A DNA stretch of 64,000 bases from Paenibacillus luteus (GTDB taxonomy: Bacteria > Bacillota > Bacilli > Paenibacillales > Paenibacillaceae), in assembly GCF_006542765.1 (NCBI RefSeq), contig NZ_SKCD01000001.1:62001-126000 (forward strand). The letters run 5' to 3'. Positions 36,301 to 44,240 of the stretch are shown here, piece after piece. How positions within the stretch are numbered: position 1 is the stretch's first letter; each line of letters starts with the position of its first letter. The notes under the pieces were generated by a model that was not told the origin of the DNA, did not search any database, and worked only from the letters and a program-made list of their open reading frames with translations. The position numbers were made by a program, and so were the translations under genes.

Positions 36301-37438
36301 CATAGCTGACGGTAACGTTGTTCGGCCCCAGCTTGTTCATTTGGATAGAATAAATTTTGTGATTCGTGCCGGTTGTGCCAAGGGACACAATTGTCGTATC
36401 GGAAGGGAATTGCGCCGTAACGGAGTTAATCGTTTTAGTTGTATGAAGGTCGAACTTCGCCGTTTGATTCGTTGGCACAATCATGCCTGGAACGACCGTA
36501 ACGTCAATATGACCTTCATTATACAGCCGATCCTTTACCTCGTTTTCATTTGCTACCTTGAAAAATTTAAACCCATACGTCTTACTTGCGCCTGGCGCCA
36601 GAGTCAAGCTCGTGTTCGGAAGATATCCGCGGTTCGTGCTCTTAATCACGTTGGAATGGATATAGAACACATTCAAGCCTTCGACCCATCCGCCTTGATC
36701 CATAGCCCATTTACTGCCCGGGTGCTCCTCCACTCTCCAACGGTCCTGGTATTCGAACCCTGCACCTGTGCTTGCATCCGGTACCATCAATAACGATGGA
36801 CCAATTCCGCTTGGCCGTGCTGCCGTGATGTAAGAGCTGTTATTGCCGACGAAGGAGTGAGTCAGCACTCTTGTCTCATAGATTTGCTCATTGTTTCCGC
36901 CTGACCAAAACTCGTTGAAGGGCAGCGGCAGTCCCACATCGCCGAATTCAATCGTTTGTGTGCCCGTATTCGTCACCTCAAACTGCCAAAGGAAATAATC
37001 ATTGACGAGGGAATAGGTATTGACCAGCTTGAAGTTTTTTACACCGTTGGCATTGGTAGAATTCTGATACGTTACCGTTACTGTATTTCCGCTTTGCGTT
37101 TGGGTTCTCGCATCGGTGGAGCTTTGAGTCATCGCCGTTTGCCAAGCGCCAGTCCCGAAACGGTATTTGAACATCAGCTCGCCCAGCCACTGATGATCGG
37201 AGGTGTTTTGGTTGGGCGTAACGGTCGGATTCATCACATATTGGGTGTTGAACGTATCGCCGGTTAGCCGGAGCGAATTAATTTCACCGTTGGTACCGGT
37301 CGTAATATTAAAATTACTGTCAGAGAGAGTGTAGGCAAACGCTGATTGCGGAGTAAAAAGCAGAAATAAAGCGGTTACAAAAAAGCTCGCGCCAAGCATA
37401 AGCATTTTCTTGTTAAAAGGTAGCAATTGGACCCTCAT
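33374..37438 (-). CDS. Secreted 1354-residue multidomain protein (DUF5695-like, PKD/Ig, LamG, F5/8 type C)
   Basis: A signal peptide (basic N-terminus, hydrophobic core, QSAFA then YTLSD) precedes about 880 residues resembling DUF5695 proteins, a family linked to polysaccharide use. Then come a PKD/Ig-like module (near residues 910-1000, VNAGTSGSFTLPAAV to NNTVTHTVNP), a LamG/concanavalin-like module (near 1005-1210, with GNALDLNGTNAY and FTIAAWVKID), and a discoidin F5/8 type C module (last 140 residues, NIAPQGVATTSFVSSWESL to the C-terminus). No S-layer or sortase anchor is present. The ATG follows AGGAGG. It lies 243 bp downstream of the GH127 gene in the same direction, so it probably acts outside the cell on the same glycan. 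The catalytic activity is not identified. Confidence 0.85.
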   Translation of the reverse strand: MRVQLLPFNKKMLMLGASFFVTALFLLFTPQSAFAYTLSDSNFNITTGTNGEINSLRLTGDTFNTQYVMNPTVTPNQNTSDHQWLGELMFKYRFGTGAWQTAMTQSSTDARTQTQSGNTVTVTYQNSTNANGVKNFKLVNTYSLVNDYFLWQFEVTNTGTQTIEFGDVGLPLPFNEFWSGGNNEQIYETRVLTHSFVGNNSSYITAARPSGIGPSLLMVPDASTGAGFEYQDRWRVEEHPGSKWAMDQGGWVEGLNVFYIHSNVIKSTNRGYLPNTSLTLAPGASKTYGFKFFKVANENEVKDRLYNEGHIDVTVVPGMIVPTNQTAKFDLHTTKTINSVTAQFPSDTTIVSLGTTGTNHKIYSIQMNKLGPNNVTVSYGNGEKTVLQFYAIEPVDAALQRHSTFMVNSTQWNVPGDLRDKVFDDWMMDSNSKRNVFNGYWGWGDDWGLTHGQFLAEKNVQTPVASEVEAVDDYLTVAIWGKLMREHQTDYLIHDFLMPDPNDTPTYRGYAYPHIYNTYFSMYKIAKLYPSLITYDNPRNTYLLRAYNIFNALYGPSVAYNWNTGLMGELTTPEIIKALQDEGYTAEANNLISKMATKYNNFANTTYPYGSEYNYDNTGEEAVYTLAKMNNNNTMKSKINTKTRAARGHMPVWYYYTDPVTITGENWWNFQYTVSLAGYAMDDWIRNNSTNPEVEQRLSYAAKIANVGAINSGQISSDPADIGAVAWTYQAEKGNYTALGHGGGPLQNGWRGMSGESDLGLFGAIKILSADVAVDPIFGVYCYGCDVTDSTASYTVVPKDGVFQRLNLITEKFGMELERDKYTTATVAKAKNALSFTLKNSTPGTAHTTKVALKGLAAGSYNILINNMAAGSVNVASGASTTINLSIGTAATYSISLQQGTPLPNTAPVVNAGTSGSFTLPAAVALAGTVTDDGLPSGTVTTTWSLVSGPGTAVFANSGAINTTATVSAAGTYVFRLTASDGSLSANNTVTHTVNPAAAIPEIVANYLFNETSGTTANDASGNGKHATLSGSTSWVAGKSGNALDLNGTNAYASLPAGIVSGLNDFTIAAWVKIDSLSNWARIFDFGTGTSQYMFLAPQVGGAGLRFGITTSGNGAEQQLNAPALPTGVWKHVAVTLSGTTGRLYVDGVQVASNTSMTLKPSSLGSTSLNYIGKSQWSDPYLDGAVDEFKIYSRALSVTEVGALFSGSTAASNIAPQGVATTSFVSSWESLAGLNDGYAPTSSADRGHPIYGNWNNPNTTQWVQYDFSQNYTISSIEVYWFDDDGGIDLPASYTIQYWNGTAWVNVASPSGLGLLGNQYNTTTFTPVSTNKLRLNVTAKATTSTGISSWRVNGS

Positions 37439-37681
37439 TCATAATGCCTCCTAAAATAGATTATTAGCAGCCTTATGTCATTATCCTGTTGCCCTAGCTT
37501 CCTTGCGTCTTAAGCAACGCTGCCTGCATTGCCGCCTCTATCCCTCCTTTCGTCATAGTACGCGCATCACCTCCTCTCCTTTTATAGCAAGGACGACTAA
37601 AAAAAACCCTATGCTCAGAGCGGCGCTTGCGTAAAAGCCTGCTGCTGAACCTAGGGGAATATAGCGTTCGTTCATGTATAG

Positions 37682-39655
37682 CTAATGGGAGCTGTTTATC
37701 CAAACCGCCATTTCTCCAGGCTCCCTGTTCGCCCAAGCAAAATAAGGAATAAATTTCAAATTAGTTTTTTCCGTGGCATCACTCGTATCCTGTCGGTACA
37801 ATTCACCTTCCCAATCCGCGGAATCGTAACGCGTGCCTTCGACCAAAATCACCTGCATGCCTCCGAGCAAATCAGCATCGAACATGGTTTGGGGCTCGCT
37901 GGCTGATGGAAGGCTCAAATGATACAGCTGTGCTCCATTATCGGCCTCCTCCAGACAATAAACGAATGGCCCCCGCTGCAGCGCGACTTTGCCGGCCGTT
38001 TGACGAATAAGCGGATGTCCTTTCATCCGAAGAACAGGCATAGCGAATCGAATATCAAGCGTATCTCCCGTCTGCCACTCCCGCTTGATCCGCAAATATC
38101 CATTCACGAAATCACTTTCGTCAGGGGAGTAGTCAACACCATTGATGACAAGTTTAGCGTCTGTACTCCAATCAGGAATCCGCACGGCCAGCGTAAACTC
38201 CGCTTTTTGCGAGACGGAGACAGTGAACCGTACTTGCCCTTCCCAAGCATAATTGGACTGCTGCTCAAGCTTTATGGCCGTTTCGTTGATAAGAAAATCC
38301 GCTTGTCCACCGATATATAAGTGGGCATAAATGGTGTCATCCTGAACGGTATACACATATTGGCCAAGAGAAGCAAGCAGACGAGCAATATTAGGCGGAC
38401 AGCATGCACAGCCGAACCAGCCCTGCCTGCGGGGCTGCACATGGTCATAATTTTTGTTTTTGCCAAGAATCGGCGGGTATACCTCCAGCGGGTTCACATA
38501 GAAAAAGTGCTTGCCATCCCGAGACATGCCGCTGACAACGGTGTTATAGAGCGCTCGCTCGAGCACATTCGCGTATTCGCTGTTAGGTTCCATCTCCAGC
38601 ATCCGCCGTGCAAAGAAAATCAGGCCGATAGAAGCACACGTCTCCGCATAAATCGTATCGTTTGGAAGGTCATAATCTTGCGTAAAGGACTCTCCCTGCG
38701 CCATCGAGCCGATTCCGCCTGTCAAGTACATGCGCCTGGAAACGATGCTTCCCCACAGCCTTTTGCATGCCGCCAGCATTCCCTCGTCTCCCGTCTCTGC
38801 GGCAACATCCGCCATTGCGGCACACATATAAACGACGCGGACCGCATGTCCTACCGCCTGCTCCTGATCCCGCACAAGCTGATGGGCTTGGCTGTATTCC
38901 AAATCATGGACCATAGACAGATGAGGAAAATGAACCGTCTTCCCTCGTTTTTCCCATTCCTGCTCATAAAAATCAGGCTTCGCGCCGCGCTGGTCCAGAA
39001 AGAAACGGCTCAGCTCCAAATAGCTTGTTCTGCCTGTCGCCCGGTACAGCTTCATCAGAGCCAGCTCAATTTCTTGATGTCCGTCATAGCCTTGAAGCTT
39101 GCCGGGCTCCGAACCAAATACGTGGTCAATATGATCTGCAAATCGGCAGGCAACATCAAGAATGGCACTTTTCCCCGTCGCTTTCGAATACGCAACCGCC
39201 GCCTCTATGAGATGGCCTGCGCAGTAAAGCTCATGGCACTCCGCCAAGTTCGTCCACCGCTGTCCCTGCTCTTTAATCGTAAAATAAGTGTTCACGTAGC
39301 CGTCGGGCTGCTGCGCTTTGGCAATTAGCGCGACCACTTCGTCTGCCGCCTTCTCCAGCTCAGGGTCAGGCGCCATTTCCAATAAATAAGCGACCGCCTC
39401 CAGCCATTTCGCCACATCGCTGTCCTGAAACACCATGCCGTAAAAAGAGCCCTGCTCGAGTCCGGCAGCAATCTTAAAGTTTCGGATCGCGTGGCTTGGC
39501 TCCGCGTCTGCTACGCGGTCATTCAGCACTTCCCATTGATAAGGAACCACGACATCCCGAACCAACTGAATATAGTTCGACCAAAAATGATCCTGTATGC
39601 TCACCTTTTGAACTGCCGATGGCTCGGAGAACGTATGGTTCTGTTTATTAATCAT
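37682..39655 (-). CDS. GH127 (DUF1680) beta-L-arabinofuranosidase-family enzyme
   Basis: The product is a 657-residue cytosolic glycoside hydrolase without signal peptide. The catalytic zinc-thiolate site of GH127 is recognisable: Glu338 and Cys340 in AETCAS, and Cys416/418/419 in GCACCPPN, almost the same numbering as the characterised Bifidobacterium enzyme HypBA1, where a cysteine is the nucleophile. The ATG follows AAAGGAGAAAG. It starts 26 nt after the second permease, so the imported sugar is probably its substrate, likely a beta-L-arabinofuranoside or a related sugar. Confidence 0.92.
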   Translation of the reverse strand: MINKQNHTFSEPSAVQKVSIQDHFWSNYIQLVRDVVVPYQWEVLNDRVADAEPSHAIRNFKIAAGLEQGSFYGMVFQDSDVAKWLEAVAYLLEMAPDPELEKAADEVVALIAKAQQPDGYVNTYFTIKEQGQRWTNLAECHELYCAGHLIEAAVAYSKATGKSAILDVACRFADHIDHVFGSEPGKLQGYDGHQEIELALMKLYRATGRTSYLELSRFFLDQRGAKPDFYEQEWEKRGKTVHFPHLSMVHDLEYSQAHQLVRDQEQAVGHAVRVVYMCAAMADVAAETGDEGMLAACKRLWGSIVSRRMYLTGGIGSMAQGESFTQDYDLPNDTIYAETCASIGLIFFARRMLEMEPNSEYANVLERALYNTVVSGMSRDGKHFFYVNPLEVYPPILGKNKNYDHVQPRRQGWFGCACCPPNIARLLASLGQYVYTVQDDTIYAHLYIGGQADFLINETAIKLEQQSNYAWEGQVRFTVSVSQKAEFTLAVRIPDWSTDAKLVINGVDYSPDESDFVNGYLRIKREWQTGDTLDIRFAMPVLRMKGHPLIRQTAGKVALQRGPFVYCLEEADNGAQLYHLSLPSASEPQTMFDADLLGGMQVILVEGTRYDSADWEGELYRQDTSDATEKTNLKFIPYFAWANREPGEMAVWINSSH

Positions 39656-39681
39656 GCCTCTTTCTCCTTTTCGCTCTATCG

Positions 39682-40533
39682 TTATCCCTTCACGCCGCCT
39701 ACTGTCAGGCCTTCGATAAAGAAGCGCTGAAAGAATAGGAACAGCAGCAGTATAGGTAAAATGGTTAAAATGGAGCCTGCGAGCAGCACCTCATAATTAT
39801 TGCTGGTTGGCGACAGCAAGCCTGCAAGGCCAATTGGAAGCGTAAACTTTTCCGTCGACCGCAGCACGATGACTGGCCACAAGAAGTTATTCCAGCTGAA
39901 CAACGCCTGCAAAATCGTCATGGCCCCGTAAGCGGGAAGCATAAGCGGAACCATGATCCGCAGGAAGATGCCCATTTCCGTACAGCCATCGATTCTTCCT
40001 GCATCCATAAAATCCTTGGGCAAACCCATGGCAAACTGGCGGAAGAAAAAAATCGGCAGCGGCGCAACAACAAATGGCAAAATGACCCCCCAAATCGAAT
40101 CGATGATAAACAGATCAATCGATAGCTTGTAGAGCGGCAAAATAATGATTTCGACCGGAATCATCATTACGGCCAGCACCAGCGTAAATACGAGCGTTCT
40201 TCCCTTGAATCGGTACATGGCGAGTCCGTATCCTACCATCGACGATAAAAACAAACATAACAAAGTAAATACGGCCGTAATGACTAAGCTATTGCGGTAC
40301 CAGAAAAAAAAGTTTTGCGAGCCGCCTTTGCCCGAAAATATAGCCTTGTAATTCGCCCAAGTCATCACATCGAAATCAAGCCGCACATTCAGCCCGTAAC
40401 GAAAAAGCTCCGAAGCCGGCTTCACCGAGGCCAGAAATAAAGCAAACAGCGGAAACAACGATATGACGGCAAGCACCGAAAAGAAAACAATCAATACGAA
40501 GGAGGGTATTTTCCCTGATCGTTTTTCTACCAT
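39682..40533 (-). CDS. CUT1 sugar ABC permease, MalG-like
   Basis: The product is a 283-residue permease with six helices and an EAA loop (MDAGRIDGCTEMGIFLR), ending FIEGLTVGGVKG as usual in the family. The ATG at 40533 (MVEKRSGKIPSF) follows AAGGAGG; an earlier in-frame start overlaps the MalF-like gene and lacks a site. It starts 4 nt after that gene and precedes the GH127 gene. Confidence 0.92.
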   Translation of the reverse strand: MVEKRSGKIPSFVLIVFFSVLAVISLFPLFALFLASVKPASELFRYGLNVRLDFDVMTWANYKAIFSGKGGSQNFFFWYRNSLVITAVFTLLCLFLSSMVGYGLAMYRFKGRTLVFTLVLAVMMIPVEIIILPLYKLSIDLFIIDSIWGVILPFVVAPLPIFFFRQFAMGLPKDFMDAGRIDGCTEMGIFLRIMVPLMLPAYGAMTILQALFSWNNFLWPVIVLRSTEKFTLPIGLAGLLSPTSNNYEVLLAGSILTILPILLLFLFFQRFFIEGLTVGGVKG

Positions 40534-40537
40534 CCCA

Positions 40538-41467
40538 CTAGTCCTCCTTCTTAAAGAAACCAAGCACATTTAACTGCAGCATGCTGACCAGCAGCGTTAT
40601 GGCTAGCAATGTGATACCGATGGTCGAGCCAAAGCCCAAATCAAAATATTGAAAGCCCTGCTGGTAAATGTAGCCTACCATCGTCAGGCCGATATTTTGC
40701 GGTGATCCTCTGCTCCCCCACAGCATAAAGCTTTCGGTAAACATCGCGTAGCCGCCATAGATCGTAATCGTAAACACATATATCGTGATTGGCCGCAGCA
40801 GCGGTACCGTTATTTTCCAAAACTTATTTAGCGTTCCCGCTCCATCAATGTCTGCCGACTCGTAAAGCTCGTTTGGAATGCTTTGAAGCGCAGACAGGAA
40901 ATAGAGAATATTAATACCGGCCCAGCGCCATGTTGCAAGCACGACTAAGGCAACCATGCTGAGCGATGAGCTAAGCAGCCATTTCTGGCTGTCGAAGCCA
41001 AACCAGCTGATAAATGAGTTCATAATCGCACCGTCAAGCTCACTGAAGATTAAGCGAAAGATGATGCCCGCGACGACAATGGAGGTAAGCGCCGGAATAA
41101 AGAGACTTGCTCTAAAGAAATTTCGAGCACGCATCAGCTTCGCGTTCAGGAACACCGCGAGCAGCAGCGGCAGCGGTATTAACACAAGCAATGTCCAGAA
41201 GGTATAGCGAGTGCTGTTAAGCAGCGCTTTGTAGAAATCAGGGTTAAGCAGCTTCTTATAATTATCCAAGCCGATAAATGCGACGTCACCAGGCAGCACC
41301 CGTTGGAAGCTCATCAAAATGGCATTCAATAACGGGTACGAGAAGAAAATGAGAAACGATAAAATAAAAGGCAGAATAAAAAGATAGGGTGCCAGCTTTT
41401 GCCCATTGATCTTTCTTGTCCTAACAGCTCTGCTCTGGCCATATTGGACTTGTTTACCGGCGTTCAT
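40538..41467 (-). CDS. CUT1 sugar ABC permease, MalF-like
   Basis: The product is a 309-residue permease with six helices and an EAA loop (YESADIDGAGTLNKFWK). The ATG at 41467 (MNAGKQVQYGQ) follows GGGGTGAG; the longer frame upstream runs through the intercistronic hairpin. The basic N-terminus before the first helix is typical. It forms the pore with the MalG-like protein. Confidence 0.92.
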   Translation of the reverse strand: MNAGKQVQYGQSRAVRTRKINGQKLAPYLFILPFILSFLIFFSYPLLNAILMSFQRVLPGDVAFIGLDNYKKLLNPDFYKALLNSTRYTFWTLLVLIPLPLLLAVFLNAKLMRARNFFRASLFIPALTSIVVAGIIFRLIFSELDGAIMNSFISWFGFDSQKWLLSSSLSMVALVVLATWRWAGINILYFLSALQSIPNELYESADIDGAGTLNKFWKITVPLLRPITIYVFTITIYGGYAMFTESFMLWGSRGSPQNIGLTMVGYIYQQGFQYFDLGFGSTIGITLLAITLLVSMLQLNVLGFFKKED

Positions 41468-41534
41468 ATTTGTCTCACCCCTACGCAATCTGTTGCAAAA
41501 TGACCACCAGCGCTGCTGCCTCATTTCCGGCTGC

Positions 41535-41552
41535 TGGCAGCGCCGGCTGCCA
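41535..41552 (-). terminator. Intercistronic hairpin after the binding-protein gene
   Basis: A perfect 7-bp stem (TGGCAGC with GCTGCCA) and a 4-nt loop lie between the binding-protein stop and the first permease, without a T run. The position matches the hairpin at 25798-25823 in the other sugar operon, suggesting the same message-stabilising use. Confidence 0.5.
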
Positions 41553-41578
41553 TCCTACTCTCTATTTAATGGATTTAA

Positions 41579-42937
41579 TTATTTCCCTGTATCTTTGCGA
41601 AGCGCTTCAGCGGCTTTCTTAATCACCGTCTCCGGATCTTCACCGAATTGAAAAATTTTAGGCACAATCTCGTTGCGAACGGCGTCGAATACTTTCGGCG
41701 AGGTCTCACGAATATTAACTGGATATATCTCGTCTTTAATTTCAGTCAGCGTTGCGAAAATATCCGTGCCGAAGTAGTCCGTAAACTTATTTGGCTCTGA
41801 CATCGCCGGATCGCTCCAAACCTCAGTACGGATCGGGTCCATGCCGAGCTGCTTCCATACCTGAATATTGCCTTCTTTGGAGAGCTTCGCATAAGCTAGA
41901 AACTTCTTGGAGAGTTCCAGCGCTTTGGTTTGGTTTGTAATGGAGAGACCCGTTCCTCCCATACCAGCCGAGCGGTTGCCGCCTACTTCCCAAGCCGGCA
42001 TTGGCCGGATAATCATTTTCCCTTTCAGATCAGGCATTTCATCCGTAAAGCGGTTCATGAACCAGAAAGGCATAAATACGGCTGCTGCTCCCCCGCCATT
42101 CATAAAGGCTTTGTACTCCGGAGTATCATGGCCTGTTCCTGGAGAAACTGCGGCAATTTTCTCGTCTACCAGCTTCTTAAAGAATGTCATCGCTTGAATA
42201 TTGCGCGGATCATCTACGGTGATTTCGCCGTCCGGACCTACTTGATCCGACTTCATTTGGTTAATGGCCGGCCACCAAGACCAGTTGCCGCTACCTTCAA
42301 ATGTAATAAAGGGAACGCCCGTTTTTTCAGCGACTGTTTTTCCGTAAGTTTCAACATCGCTCCAAAGCTTAATATCGTCTGGATTTACGCCCGCTTTATC
42401 CATCAGCTCTTTATTGTAGTACATGACTGTCGCGCCTACATGAAGATCAACGCCGTAATATTTCCCATCCTTGCTGTAAATTTCGACGCGCGACTTGACG
42501 ATATTCGGAATTTCCGGCTCAACGATATCGTTAAGCTCGACAAGCTGCACATCGCCCTTCATAAAGTTAGGAAACTTGCTTTGCTCAATGTCAACCAGAT
42601 CAGGTGCCCCTTTGCCGGACTGAAGCGCAAGCAGCAACCGGGTGTGCATATCGTCGTAAGGTATATTTTGCGCATCAAGCACAATTTGCTGGTCAGGATT
42701 GCCCTTATTCCATTCGGCAGCCATAAAGTTGTAGAAATCGGCATGCTGCTGAACGAAGGTCCAGAGGGTCAGCTTTGTCGGTTCCGCTGCTGGCGGCGCC
42801 TCGCCACCTTCGGCTTCCGTCCCTGCCGGCGAAGCCGAAGGCTTAACGTTCGTACCGTTATTTGTACTGCTGCATGCTGTCAACGCCATCGTCAAAACTA
42901 AGAATAGTGCTGTCAAACCTAGACCCATCTTGCGCAT
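41579..42937 (-). CDS. Sugar-binding lipoprotein, CUT1 family
   Basis: The product is a 452-residue solute-binding protein with lipobox LTAC followed by SSTNNG and a Pro/Ala/Glu-rich linker. The binding domain contains features such as LLLALQSGKGAPDLVDIEQSK (key part GAPDLVDIE) and YYGVDLHVGATVMYYNKELMDKAG (key part YYNKELMDKAG). The ATG follows GGGGGATG. It is the first gene of the transporter-GH127 unit and is preceded by a LacI-type palindrome and a cre-like site. Confidence 0.92.
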   Translation of the reverse strand: MRKMGLGLTALFLVLTMALTACSSTNNGTNVKPSASPAGTEAEGGEAPPAAEPTKLTLWTFVQQHADFYNFMAAEWNKGNPDQQIVLDAQNIPYDDMHTRLLLALQSGKGAPDLVDIEQSKFPNFMKGDVQLVELNDIVEPEIPNIVKSRVEIYSKDGKYYGVDLHVGATVMYYNKELMDKAGVNPDDIKLWSDVETYGKTVAEKTGVPFITFEGSGNWSWWPAINQMKSDQVGPDGEITVDDPRNIQAMTFFKKLVDEKIAAVSPGTGHDTPEYKAFMNGGGAAAVFMPFWFMNRFTDEMPDLKGKMIIRPMPAWEVGGNRSAGMGGTGLSITNQTKALELSKKFLAYAKLSKEGNIQVWKQLGMDPIRTEVWSDPAMSEPNKFTDYFGTDIFATLTEIKDEIYPVNIRETSPKVFDAVRNEIVPKIFQFGEDPETVIKKAAEALRKDTGK

Positions 42938-42997
42938 TTCTTCATCCCCCGCAACGTTTTTTTTATGCTCAATCCTATCGGATCATAGCCAACCTAA

Positions 42998-43012
42998 AAG
43001 TAAGCGTTTCCA
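42998..43012 (-). promoter_or_regulatory. cre-like site upstream of the sugar operon
   Basis: AAGTAAGCGTTTCCA fits the catabolite-responsive element pattern WTGNAANCGNNNNCW with one mismatch at the second position. It lies about 60 bp before the binding-protein start, next to the LacI palindrome. Control by CcpA is inferred. The site could equally be a degenerate second operator of the local repressor. Confidence 0.4.
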
Positions 43013-43021
43013 ACCATTATC

Positions 43022-43031
43022 TAAACGTTTA
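43022..43031. promoter_or_regulatory. Palindrome TAAACGTTTA, probable LacI-family operator (transporter side)
   Basis: A perfect 10-bp palindrome with the central CG typical of LacI-family operators lies between the repressor stop and the binding-protein start. The identical palindrome occurs just upstream of the repressor gene at 44111-44120. It is the probable operator through which the local repressor controls the transporter-GH127 genes. Confidence 0.6.
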
Positions 43032-43056
43032 ACTTACCCTCTAAAAAAAAAGGTGT

Positions 43057-44094
43057 TCACCTTTTTGGAGGAGCTACGGAATCTCTTTCAACTAATCTGC
43101 ATAAGGGCTTCTCGGAAATCTGAGCGTCTTCCCCTTGCAAAATACGGGAGATGGCTTCCATCGCTTGATAGCCAATCTCATGCAGCGGTAAATCCATCGT
43201 CGTAATGCGTGGAATCAAATATTGGGTGAACTCACGATTATCAAAGCCCATAACCGATAGCTGCTCAGGAATCGCAAAACCCATCTCAAACGCCGCCCGC
43301 ATAACGCCAACTGCCATCACATCATTCATTGCCAGTATAGCCGTTGGCGGAACAGAGAGCTCCAGCAGCTCTTTCGTCAGCTGGTAACCGGATTCCGCTT
43401 CCCAATCGCCCATTTTAATCAGCAAAGGATCAAAGGGCAGCTCAAATTCTGTAACGGCTTTGTAAAAACCGTTAAAACGCAGTCGGGAAGGAATGGAATT
43501 CATAATTCCACTAATAATCGCAATTCGCGAATGGCCCTTGTCGATCAAATGTTTCATCGCATCATAAGCTGCTTGTTCATCATCGTATTGAATAGAAGGG
43601 TTGCTCTGTGTGTAGCTGTACGTATAAACAATCGGCTTTCCGGAAGTATCGCACAGCCCTGTTAAGTCACGCGGATGCACACCGATATAAATAATGCCTT
43701 CTACCTGCTTGCTAAGCAGCTCGGAAACGGCACTTTCCGCATATTGCCGATAAGTGTCCATATCGTCCAAGCTATGTCTAATTCGTTTGTCCAGCCTCAT
43801 GTTCGTTAGCAAAATATGCATATCGAGCCGCTCTGCGCAATCATGAATGCCGTCAATGATTTCCGGTACGTTAAATACCGTTACATCCTCCGCAATAACG
43901 CCGATCGTGTTGGTTCGCCTGCGCTTTAAGCTCTGGGCAGCATTATTGGGCTTGTAATTCATTTCCTCAATGACTTGAAGCACCCGTTCCCGAGTATTTT
44001 GCTTGACATTGCGTGTGCCGTTTAATACATAGGATACTGTCGCTGTGGATACCTGCGCCTTTGCGGCGATGTCTTTAATGCTTATGTTAGTCAC
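43057..44094 (-). CDS. LacI-family transcriptional repressor
   Basis: The product is a 345-residue regulator. The N-terminal helix-turn-helix and hinge are clear (IKDIAAKAQVSTATVSYVLN, then YKPNNAAQSLKRRRTNTIGVI), followed by a periplasmic-binding-protein-like effector domain with DGIHDCAERLD, AILAMNDVMAVGVMRAAFE and VMGFDN. The start is GTG at 44094 after GGGGTG. It precedes the sugar ABC and GH127 genes in the same direction. Palindromes at 43022 and 44111 suggest it controls both them and itself. Confidence 0.94.
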   Translation of the reverse strand: MTNISIKDIAAKAQVSTATVSYVLNGTRNVKQNTRERVLQVIEEMNYKPNNAAQSLKRRRTNTIGVIAEDVTVFNVPEIIDGIHDCAERLDMHILLTNMRLDKRIRHSLDDMDTYRQYAESAVSELLSKQVEGIIYIGVHPRDLTGLCDTSGKPIVYTYSYTQSNPSIQYDDEQAAYDAMKHLIDKGHSRIAIISGIMNSIPSRLRFNGFYKAVTEFELPFDPLLIKMGDWEAESGYQLTKELLELSVPPTAILAMNDVMAVGVMRAAFEMGFAIPEQLSVMGFDNREFTQYLIPRITTMDLPLHEIGYQAMEAISRILQGEDAQISEKPLCRLVERDSVAPPKR

Positions 44095-44110
44095 GCGAGC
44101 ACCCCTTTTT

Positions 44111-44120
44111 TAAACGTTTA
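44111..44120. promoter_or_regulatory. Palindrome TAAACGTTTA, probable LacI-family operator (repressor side)
   Basis: The same perfect palindrome as at 43022-43031, here 17 nt before the GTG start of the repressor gene, consistent with autoregulation. A further cre-like TGCAAGCGCTTTTT lies at about 44162-44175, further upstream. Confidence 0.55.
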
Positions 44121-44179
44121 GATTTTGTATAATTCGGTTATATCACATTAACTGCTTTTTCTGCAAGCGCTTTTTTGTA

Positions 44180-44230
44180 AATAAATACAAACCCGTGGAA
44201 CAACCTTCACAATGAAGGCCATCCCACGGG
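44180..44230 (-). terminator. Terminator of htpG
   Basis: CCCGTGG and CCTTCA pair with TGAAGG and CCACGGG in a two-part hairpin. In the leftward direction it is followed by T-rich TTTGTATTTATTT. It begins about 10 nt after the htpG stop. Confidence 0.75.
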
Positions 44231-44240
44231 CAATTGGTTC

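Noticed and set aside
37494..37736. Minus-strand frame of 80 codons between the GH127 and 1354-residue protein genes
   Set aside because: It overlaps the end of the GH127 gene in another frame, is Arg-rich and has no ribosome binding site. The 243-bp gap otherwise shows only the ribosome binding site of the next gene.
38321..39328. Long plus-strand open frame of 335 codons inside the GH127 gene
   Set aside because: It is antisense to a gene with complete catalytic motifs, has no recognisable domain and no ribosome binding site, and reflects the GC-biased third positions of the real gene.
41930..42901. Plus-strand open frame of 323 codons opposite the sugar-binding lipoprotein gene
   Set aside because: Antisense shadow; His/Arg/Cys-rich composition and no domain, while the opposite strand encodes a clear lipoprotein.
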